Of a DNA stretch of 7,887 nt, positions 1-5,260 are shown piece after piece. The first letter of the stretch is position 1. Each line of letters opens with the position of its first letter. The notes below the pieces were generated by a model. That model worked only from the letters and a program-made list of their open reading frames with translations, did no database searches and had not been told where the DNA came from. Source of the stretch: a bacterium. GTDB taxonomy: Bacteria; SZUA-79; Acidulodesulfobacterales; Acidulodesulfobacteraceae. A program made the translations under genes and the position numbers. The stretch covers positions 1 to 7,887 of the forward strand of contig JAJXXD010000073.1 of the NCBI GenBank assembly GCA_021781285.1. The letters run 5' to 3'.

Positions 1-540
1 TGCTCCGGCTTTTCTCACTTCTTCTATTAAGGCTTTATGTCTTTCGCGGTTAAGAATTATAACGGTAAGGTCTTCGACGTATCTGTTCAGGGCATCCGCA
101 ATTCTATGAAGATTTTCGGTCGGAGAAAGATTAATATCGATAGCGCCTTTCGCTTTAGGTCCTACGGCTATCTTCTGCATATAGGTATCGGGGGCATGAA
201 GAAAGTTTCCATGGTCGCCTATGGCCATTACGGCGATAGCATTAGGCGCGCTCGTAGCGGCTAAAGTGGTTCCTTCTAGCGGGTCAACGGCTATATCGAC
301 CTTCTGCCCTTTTCCATTGCCTACTTTTTCCCCTATATAAAGCATGGGGGCTTCGTCTCTTTCACCTTCGCCGATAACTATAGTGCCGTCTACATCGATA
401 TAATTAAGGGAGTCTCTCATGGATTCCACGGCCGCCCTATCCGCCGCTTTTTCGTCGCCTCTGCCGATAAATCTTGCAACCGATATGGCGGCATGCTCTG
501 TAACTCTGGCAAATTCAATAGTCAACGCTTTATCGTCCAT
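1..540 (-). CDS. glpX: Fructose-1,6-bisphosphatase class II (GlpX), N-terminal part, cut by window edge
   Basis: Hydrolyses fructose-1,6-bisphosphate to fructose-6-phosphate in the cytoplasm, the committed step of gluconeogenesis. The visible 180 residues begin MDDKALTIEFARVTEHAA, typical of the GlpX N-terminus. They carry the metal and substrate motifs of the family: Asp34 in KAADRAAV, Glu58 in IGEGERDEAPM, and Asp86/Glu89 in VDPLEGTT. These correspond to Asp33, Glu57, Asp85 and Glu88 of E. coli GlpX. The frame is open to base 1, so the C-terminal half, with the remaining catalytic residues, lies outside the window. The ATG at 538-540 is chosen because a purine-rich site (GGGAGGAG) sits 5 bases upstream and the family start matches. 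It follows the citrate-cleavage genes after an 81-base gap that holds a hairpin, so it is probably the fifth gene of the icd operon, supplying hexose phosphates from fixed carbon. The related SBPase activity reported for some GlpX proteins cannot be excluded. Confidence 0.95.
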   Translation of the reverse strand, partial: MDDKALTIEFARVTEHAAISVARFIGRGDEKAADRAAVESMRDSLNYIDVDGTIVIGEGERDEAPMLYIGEKVGNGKGQKVDIAVDPLEGTTLAATSAPNAIAVMAIGDHGNFLHAPDTYMQKIAVGPKAKGAIDINLSPTENLHRIADALNRYVEDLTVIILNRERHKALIEEVRKAGA

Positions 541-542
541 AA

Positions 543-590
543 CTGCTCCTCCCTTTTATTAAAGGGGGCAGATTTAAGCCTGCCCCCTTT
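543..590 (-). promoter_or_regulatory. Hairpin in the ccl-glpX gap, abutting the glpX ribosome binding site
   Basis: A perfect 11-bp inverted repeat (AAAGGGGGCAG at 561-571, CTGCCCCCTTT at 580-590) with an 8-base loop lies 20 bases before the glpX start. On the transcript it is followed by AATAAAAGGG rather than a U-run, so it is a poor intrinsic terminator. Its 3' arm can alternatively pair with the ribosome binding site region: CCCTTT (561-566) with AAAGGG (551-556), plus CTGC (568-571) with GCAG (543-546). That leaves two mutually exclusive folds. A role in translation control, RNA processing or mRNA stability is inferred, not shown. Confidence 0.6.
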
Positions 591-621
591 CGATGAATAA
601 TTAAATACAGTAATCTCTTTT

Positions 622-1413
622 TTATCCGCGTTCCGGCACTCCGTCATATTCGTGAAGGTTTGAAGCCAATCTTCTGAAAGGTTTTTCCCTCATCCATTCC
701 TCAAAAACCTGACCGACGAGTCCGGCGGAACGGGCGATAATAAAGAAGCCTTTGCCGAGCTTGTAATCGAAACCCATATCGGAAATTATTGCGGCGATAC
801 AACCGTCAACGTTAAGAGGGAGTTTCTGCTCCGGCTTTTTAAGCCTGAATTCGTCCGCGATTCCGACGGCAAGTTTAACGTAGTTACCGCCAAAGTTTAA
901 GTCCTTAGCGACGTCTAAGAGTCTTTTAGTCCTCGGATCTACGGTATGAAGTTTATGTCCGTAACCGGCAAGCCTTTTTTTATTTTTGAGCGCATCTTCT
1001 ACTATATTTGTCGCCATTTCTTTTATATCGGCGTCTTTAAGTCCTTCTTTACCCTTTAAATAATCCTGAAACATTTTGGCGGCTTTTTCTATAGCACCTC
1101 CGTGGGCATCGCCAAGAGTCAGGACTCCCGCGGCTACGGCGGCGTTGAGCGAATTTCCGCCCGAAAACACCGTTCTGGCGGCAACGGCGGAAGGCGTCGC
1201 TATGCCTGCATCTATGCACGAAACGAAGATTGCATCGAGCATTTTAGCTTCGTTCTGATTTGGAAGTTCGCCTTTTAAAAGCAGGAAACAGACCTCGGCA
1301 TAAGATTTACTGCCTATTAAATTGTCGAGATTATAGCCTCTTATAAGAATTTTGCCGTCCTGATTCGACGTGATGGCGCTGCGCCATTCTTTTTGGGAAA
1401 CCTTTTCAGACAT
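622..1413 (-). CDS. ccl: Citryl-CoA lyase (citrate synthase fold)
   Basis: Cleaves citryl-CoA to acetyl-CoA and oxaloacetate, the second step of two-enzyme citrate cleavage in the reductive TCA cycle. The protein is a 263-residue citrate-synthase-fold enzyme, far shorter than citrate synthase (about 370-430) and close to the roughly 260 residues of known citryl-CoA lyases and of the C-terminal domain of ATP-citrate lyase. The citrate synthase triad is present: His104 in GDAHGGA, His153 in GYGHKLH and Asp203 in LNVDGCIA. The ARSAGLVGQVFEEW segment (from Arg228 on, after Ala227) matches the GRSMGFIGH region of ATP-citrate lyase. The ATG at 1411-1413 is preferred: AAGGAG lies 9 bases upstream and the following residues fit the family. 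An upstream in-frame TTG (1477-1479) would add 22 residues, but lies inside a hairpin loop and gives no family match. A short methylcitrate or citrate synthase is the alternative, made unlikely by length and by the adjacent ccsAB. Confidence 0.9.
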   Translation of the reverse strand: MSEKVSQKEWRSAITSNQDGKILIRGYNLDNLIGSKSYAEVCFLLLKGELPNQNEAKMLDAIFVSCIDAGIATPSAVAARTVFSGGNSLNAAVAAGVLTLGDAHGGAIEKAAKMFQDYLKGKEGLKDADIKEMATNIVEDALKNKKRLAGYGHKLHTVDPRTKRLLDVAKDLNFGGNYVKLAVGIADEFRLKKPEQKLPLNVDGCIAAIISDMGFDYKLGKGFFIIARSAGLVGQVFEEWMREKPFRRLASNLHEYDGVPERG

Positions 1414-1422
1414 AAATTTGCG

Positions 1423-1428
1423 CTCCTT
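1423..1428 (-). promoter_or_regulatory. Ribosome binding site that decides the ccl start
   Basis: AAGGAG on the minus strand, 9 bases before ATG 1411-1413. It supports the shorter 263-residue reading of ccl over the 285-residue reading from the upstream TTG. Confidence 0.75.
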
Positions 1429-1461
1429 TTTTAATTCTAATTTTAAATTTAAAAACGAAAC

Positions 1462-1500
1462 CTCCTTTAGTCTCGACAAATGCGGTAGAGACTAAAGGAG
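1462..1500 (-). promoter_or_regulatory. Perfect 13-bp hairpin in the ccsB-ccl gap
   Basis: CTCCTTTAGTCTC (1462-1474) and GAGACTAAAGGAG (1488-1500) form a perfect 13-bp inverted repeat with a 13-base loop, starting 28 bases after the ccsB stop. On the transcript the stem is followed by GUUUCGUUUUUAAA, an interrupted U-run, so partial termination or attenuation is possible. The 5' arm begins CUCCUUU, complementary both to its own 3' arm and to the true ccl ribosome binding site (AAAGGAG, 1423-1429). The stem would therefore keep that anti-ribosome-binding sequence occupied. The function is inferred. Confidence 0.6.
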
Positions 1501-1527
1501 TGATTTTTTATTATACTTCAATTTAAT

Positions 1528-2532
1528 TTACTTTAACGTGCTGTAAAGAGGATTGACGTTATCGGACGAACTATCTTCAAAGTCCCTTTTGACTCCGAGC
1601 GAAATTAATGAATTTACGAGTTCGTGATAAAATTTCGCAACCTTGATTGTTCCGGTTTTTTTGCCGACTTCTTCAAGCATTTTTATCTTATTCGTCGCTT
1701 TGCCCATCCCTCTTTCTACTATTGCTCCCGCATGGCCGAACGAAACGCCTTCCGGCATCATCTCCTGAAAAACTCCTGCGACAAACACCGCTAAGGGCTT
1801 GGTATATCCGCCTTTAGCGACGAGTTCGGCAACCTGTTCTTCGTATGTGCCGCCCGGCTCTCCCATTATAACGCATGCCTGAACGTTTTTGTCTTTTTCG
1901 AGTTCGGGCAGAACATCGGCGAATGTGGTACAGGCTATAACATCGCCGCCGACCGCCAGAGCCATATAAATGCCGAAACCCCTTCTTTTAAACATTTCGG
2001 AAGTAGTAACGGTGAGTCCGCCGCTTTTTGAAAGAACGACTATAGAACCGTCTTTAAATGCAATACTCGGGTCTTTGCCGCCGATAGCTCCGATTCTTCC
2101 AACCGACGGAACATAACATCCTAAAGACGTTCCTCCGACTACGGTAACGCCTTTTTCTTTCGCAAGTTCGTATATTATTATGGAATCCCTGATGGGAACA
2201 TGTTCGGTAATTATGTACATAAGTTTAATTTCGTTGTCAATAAGCTCGTAAACCGCATCCAGAACGGAAGTAGGAGGAACGTATATAAGTCCGGTATTTA
2301 CCGACTCCTTAAATTCTTTAACTTTTAAGGCGTCTTTTACGGTATCGAAAACGGGAACCGGGCATTCTTCTTTGAGAACCGTTCCGCCCTTTCCCGGAGT
2401 TACTCCGCATTTTACTATGCCTGGGAATAACTTTTCGGATTCTATAACGACCTGGGAGGCCTCTCTTCCCGTAATGCCGATTACTATAACGCCGGTGCCG
2501 TCGTTTAAAAATTTAGTGCCTTTCCCTTTCAT
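1528..2532 (-). CDS. ccsB: Citryl-CoA synthetase small subunit (SucD-like)
   Basis: Works with CcsA in the ATP-dependent ligation of citrate and CoA to citryl-CoA, through a phosphohistidine. The 334-residue protein has the succinyl-CoA ligase alpha fold: a CoA-binding Rossmann domain (GITGREAS, residues 19-26), a middle region (ITEHVP at 108, VLSKSGGLT at 166), and the catalytic loop SFGHAGAIV with phospho-acceptor His267, equivalent to His246 of E. coli SucD and His760 of human ATP-citrate lyase. It is longer than SucD (about 290) and matches the size of Hydrogenobacter CcsB. Assignment as citryl- rather than succinyl-CoA ligase rests on its partner CcsA and the downstream lyase. The usual GGD..PGS/T-F segment reads GGDVIACTTF here (195-204). 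The ATG has GGAG 9 bases upstream, and ccsA ends 32 bases before it. The symbol ccsB is also used for an unrelated cytochrome c biogenesis gene. Confidence 0.85.
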   Translation of the reverse strand: MKGKGTKFLNDGTGVIVIGITGREASQVVIESEKLFPGIVKCGVTPGKGGTVLKEECPVPVFDTVKDALKVKEFKESVNTGLIYVPPTSVLDAVYELIDNEIKLMYIITEHVPIRDSIIIYELAKEKGVTVVGGTSLGCYVPSVGRIGAIGGKDPSIAFKDGSIVVLSKSGGLTVTTSEMFKRRGFGIYMALAVGGDVIACTTFADVLPELEKDKNVQACVIMGEPGGTYEEQVAELVAKGGYTKPLAVFVAGVFQEMMPEGVSFGHAGAIVERGMGKATNKIKMLEEVGKKTGTIKVAKFYHELVNSLISLGVKRDFEDSSSDNVNPLYSTLK

Positions 2533-2564
2533 ATGAATAATCTCCAGTTAATTCTTTTAACGAA

Positions 2565-3806
2565 CTATATTAAATTTTTAGATTTTAAAATCTCATAAAG
2601 TTTCTGAGGGGCTTCGGTAAGCGGAAGTTCGGAATCGTATATAACCCCTTCTATATTATTTTTTACGAAACATTCGCTAAGCATTTTTAACCCTTTCTGA
2701 TATTCGGGACCGCTTCTTCTTACGACCCATATTAATCCTTCGGGGAACGTTCCGTCTTTTTTCATTTCTTCTATAGCGGAAACCAGACCTTCGCCGAGCG
2801 TCACGTCTATTCTGGTGTTGCTTGCCGTTCCGCCGCATACTAAAACCGCTTTTAATCCCGGTTTTGAAAGTATGATTTTTGAAATCTTGTTCATTTTTTC
2901 CGCCGGCGGATTTCCGCCTATATCGGTGAGGTTTGCAGGCTTCATTCCTATGGCGAAAACCGTTTCGGCCGTGATGGTAGAACCGCCTCCGCCGAACGTC
3001 ATCATTCCGATATTTCCGTCTAATTCGACATATGAGCCTGCTTTTCCCCTATGGTCGTCCCTGTCTATTAAATGCGCCGCTTTCTCTCTTTCCGTAAGAG
3101 GCCTTCCCATTGCGCCTCTTGCGCTGTATATTTTTGAAGGGGCTATTCTTGCGTCGTCGTCTATCATGGTTACCGCATCTATCGCGAGAATCTTCTGTTT
3201 ATCGGGATTTGCCTTGTCTCCAGCAATAATTAAAGGATTTACTTCTAAAAGCCTTGCTTCAGAATTCCAAAACCCCTTATACATATTTGCTATAACTTCT
3301 GACAACTGCCTTAATACAGGTTTATCTTCCAGTCCGATTTCAGTTAAATATTCTCTGACCTTATAAGGAAAAAGCCCTTCAAGCGGATTTATTTCAAAAG
3401 TAAATATTTTGGAAGGGTCCTGCGCCTCGACGTCCATTCCGCCTTCAAGCGAAACTACGAATACCGGACGCCTCGGTTTTGAAGAATATGTAAAACTGAC
3501 GTATAATTCTTTTATTATGGAGGCCTTTTCCTGCAGAATTACGCTTACGGGTTTTTCGCCGTAAACTTCAGCTCCCATTAAAGCCTGTACATGTTCGTTG
3601 GCTTCGTCTCCCGTTTTTGCAAATTTGACGGCGCCGGCTTTACCTCTTTTCCCGACGAGAACCTGAGATTTGATAACGACGTCGCCGTACTGCTCGACAA
3701 AGTCGGCTACATTCTGTCCCGGGTGTTGAACTACTAAATATTTAGGCGTAGGTACGCCGTATTTTTTAAATATGGTATCGTATGTTTCGTATTCATAAAG
3801 TTTCAT
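2565..3806 (-). CDS. ccsA: Citryl-CoA synthetase large subunit (ATP-grasp, SucC-like)
   Basis: Binds ATP and citrate and, with CcsB, forms citryl-CoA in the first step of citrate cleavage. The 413 residues comprise an N-terminal ATP-grasp domain (about 1-240; Lys46 in VVIKSQVLVGKRGKAG, acidic and Asn residues in LLEVNPL at 186-192, Asp210) and a C-terminal CoA-ligase domain (about 258-410; ELDGNIGMMTFGGGG). The C-terminal domain separates it from succinyl-CoA synthetase. SucC has NGAGLAM, VGGGAT and NIFGGI at three positions where this protein has FGGGGST, IGGNPPA and CGGTASN. It also has VVRRSGPEYQKGLK (361-374), close to the VRRGGPNYQEGLR stretch of ATP-citrate lyase. Asn330 and Arg364 align with the citrate-binding Asn346 and Arg379 of the human enzyme. 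It starts at ATG 3804-3806 after a modest GAGG site, 95 bases downstream of icd. Succinyl-CoA ligase is the main alternative. The symbol ccsA also names a cytochrome c biogenesis gene. Confidence 0.87.
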   Translation of the reverse strand: MKLYEYETYDTIFKKYGVPTPKYLVVQHPGQNVADFVEQYGDVVIKSQVLVGKRGKAGAVKFAKTGDEANEHVQALMGAEVYGEKPVSVILQEKASIIKELYVSFTYSSKPRRPVFVVSLEGGMDVEAQDPSKIFTFEINPLEGLFPYKVREYLTEIGLEDKPVLRQLSEVIANMYKGFWNSEARLLEVNPLIIAGDKANPDKQKILAIDAVTMIDDDARIAPSKIYSARGAMGRPLTEREKAAHLIDRDDHRGKAGSYVELDGNIGMMTFGGGGSTITAETVFAIGMKPANLTDIGGNPPAEKMNKISKIILSKPGLKAVLVCGGTASNTRIDVTLGEGLVSAIEEMKKDGTFPEGLIWVVRRSGPEYQKGLKMLSECFVKNNIEGVIYDSELPLTEAPQKLYEILKSKNLI

Positions 3807-3836
3807 AAATAATAATCCTCGTTTTAACTTAAAATA

Positions 3837-3876
3837 GGCGTTCCGGTCAGTTTGCGTTAATGCCGACCGGAACGCC
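3837..3876 (-). promoter_or_regulatory. Perfect 12-bp GC-rich hairpin between icd and ccsA
   Basis: GGCGTTCCGGTC (3837-3848) and GACCGGAACGCC (3865-3876) form a perfect 12-bp stem with a 16-base loop that contains a further near-palindrome (GCGTTAATGC). It begins 25 bases after the icd stop. On the transcript the stem is followed by UAUUUUAAG, a weak U-tract, so a leaky terminator is possible. A processing or stability element setting the icd to ccs ratio is equally possible. Confidence 0.6.
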
Positions 3877-3901
3877 GTCTTAAATTATATAGTAGTAGGT
3901 T

Positions 3902-5146
3902 TTACATATTTTCGGCGATTCTTTCCCCGAATTGCGAACATTTAACTTCCGTAGCCCCTTCCATCTGTCTTGCAAGGTCATAGGTAACGTATTTCTGCTC
4001 GATAGTTTTGTTTATGCCTTTTTCGACAAGGTCTGCCGCTTCTTTCCAGCCCAAATGCACAAGCATCATAACGGCGGACAGGATTAAAGAACCCGGGTTT
4101 GCCTTATCCTGATTTGTATATTTAGGAGCGGAACCATGGGTAGCTTCAAAAACGGCGATAGTATCCGACATATTTGCTCCGGGAGCCATACCGAGACCTC
4201 CGACCTGTGCGGCTAAGGCATCGGACATATAGTCTCCGTTAAGATTTGGCAATGCAAGAACCGAGTACTCGTCCGGCCTGAGAAGTCCCTGTTGGAACAT
4301 AGAGTCGGCAATCCTGTCTTTAATAATAATTTTATCGGTATGACCGGTAACCTCGGCTTCCGTTATCAATTTGCCGCTAAATTCATCTCTTGCCACTTCG
4401 TATCCCCAATCTTTGAAAGCGCCTTCCGTAAATTTCATTATATTGCCTTTATGGACTAAAGTAACGCTCGATTTGCCGTTGTCTATAGCATACTGGATAG
4501 CCTTTTTAATAAGTCTTTTAGATGCAAAAGGCCCCATCGGTTTTATTCCCAGTCCTGCATCCTCCCGTATTTTTTCTTTATTCTTCGGGTCAAGCGATAT
4601 TAAAAAATCTCTTAGTTTTTTGGCTTCAGCGCTTCCAGACCTGAATTCTATGCCGGCATAAATGTCTTCGGTATTTTCCCTGAATATTATCATATCTACT
4701 TTTTCGGGATGTTTGACAGGCGAAGGTATTCCTTTATAATATTTAACAGGTCTTACACAGGCAAAAAGGTCGAGAACCTGCCTGATAGTTACGTTTAAAG
4801 ACCTGAATCCGCCGCCTACGGGGGTAGTTAACGGTCCTTTAATGCTGACCGAATATTCTTTAAGGGCGGTTATAGTATCTTCCGGAAGATACTGTCCTTC
4901 ACCGTATTTTTCGACCGCTTTTTCTCCCGCATAAACTTCGAACCAGTGAATTTTTCTTTTGCCGCCGTACGCTTTCTTAACCGCCGCATTGATAACCGTG
5001 TGCATTGCTCTAGTTAAATCTGCGCCGATTCCGTCGCCCTCTATAAAAGGAATAATCGGGTCGTCCGGAACTTCAAATTTGTTCGGTCCTAAGACCTTAA
5101 TTTTCGAACCTTCCTTTGGTTCGGTAAGTTTTTGATAAGATGCCAT
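3902..5146 (-). CDS. icd: NADP-dependent isocitrate dehydrogenase, E. coli type
   Basis: Interconverts isocitrate and 2-oxoglutarate plus CO2 with NADP(H). Beside citrate-cleavage genes the reductive carboxylation direction is likely. At 414 residues (E. coli 416) it is collinear with E. coli Icd throughout. Substrate residues are present: Ser116 and Asn118 in GGGFRSLNVTIRQ, Arg122, Arg132, Arg156 in FRENTEDIYAG, Tyr163 and Lys233 in VHKGNIMKF. The metal ligands Asp281, Asp305 (LNGDY) and Asp309 are there too. NADP specificity is indicated by Lys342-Tyr343 in APKYTNQDK and by Tyr389 and Arg393, equivalent to Lys344, Tyr345, Tyr391 and Arg395 of E. coli. Ser116 matches the serine phosphorylated by AceK in enterics; no AceK gene is visible here. 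The start has a strong AAGGAGGT site (5156-5163) 9 to 10 bases upstream and a good promoter about 70 bases upstream, making it the first gene of the carbon operon. Confidence 0.97.
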   Translation of the reverse strand: MASYQKLTEPKEGSKIKVLGPNKFEVPDDPIIPFIEGDGIGADLTRAMHTVINAAVKKAYGGKRKIHWFEVYAGEKAVEKYGEGQYLPEDTITALKEYSVSIKGPLTTPVGGGFRSLNVTIRQVLDLFACVRPVKYYKGIPSPVKHPEKVDMIIFRENTEDIYAGIEFRSGSAEAKKLRDFLISLDPKNKEKIREDAGLGIKPMGPFASKRLIKKAIQYAIDNGKSSVTLVHKGNIMKFTEGAFKDWGYEVARDEFSGKLITEAEVTGHTDKIIIKDRIADSMFQQGLLRPDEYSVLALPNLNGDYMSDALAAQVGGLGMAPGANMSDTIAVFEATHGSAPKYTNQDKANPGSLILSAVMMLVHLGWKEAADLVEKGINKTIEQKYVTYDLARQMEGATEVKCSQFGERIAENM

Positions 5147-5161
5147 AGATAGATTACCTCC

Positions 5162-5221
5162 TTATAATCTATTTAAGTTAAATTAGAATAAAGCCTAAAC
5201 TAATGTAGCTATAGATTATAA
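5162..5221. repeat. 11-bp inverted repeat bracketing the icd promoter -10 and ribosome binding site
   Basis: TTATAATCTAT (5162-5172) and its exact reverse complement ATAGATTATAA (5211-5221) are separated by 38 bases. One half overlaps the -10 box of the icd promoter, and the other directly abuts the AAGGAGG of icd. Most of the upstream half lies before the expected transcription start, so this would act as DNA (an operator dyad or looping site) rather than RNA. The sequence is AT-rich, and chance similarity is a real possibility. Confidence 0.4.
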
Positions 5222-5243
5222 TAAAACATTTTTTTAAAATCAA
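5215..5243 (-). promoter_or_regulatory. Sigma-70 type promoter for icd and the downstream carbon genes
   Basis: On the minus strand, TTGATT (5238-5243) and a consensus TATAAT (5215-5220) are separated by exactly 17 bases. The predicted start is near 5208, giving a leader of about 60 bases before the icd ATG. It lies in the 114-base AT-rich gap after the apgM stop, which suggests icd-ccsA-ccsB-ccl-glpX can be transcribed independently of the threonine genes. Confidence 0.7.
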
Positions 5244-5260
5244 GCAAAAAATTAGTTTCG

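Noticed and set aside
1414..1479. N-terminal extension of Ccl by 22 residues from a TTG
   Set aside because: The TTG lies in a hairpin loop, the extension has no family match, and the ATG at 1413 has its own ribosome binding site.
2815..3366. Plus-strand open frame of 183 codons inside ccsA
   Set aside because: It lies wholly opposite a strongly conserved gene, shows no recognisable domain, and is of the kind produced by codon bias on the other strand.
1528..3806. Annotation of the ligase pair as succinyl-CoA synthetase SucCD
   Set aside because: The C-terminal motifs of the large subunit follow ATP-citrate lyase rather than SucC, the small subunit is longer than SucD, and a citryl-CoA lyase-sized gene follows directly. 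Some doubt remains without a tree.
3837..3876. Calling the icd-ccsA hairpin a full rho-independent terminator
   Set aside because: The tract after the stem (UAUUUUAAG) is short and interrupted, and ccsA follows in the same direction with no clear promoter of its own in the gap.
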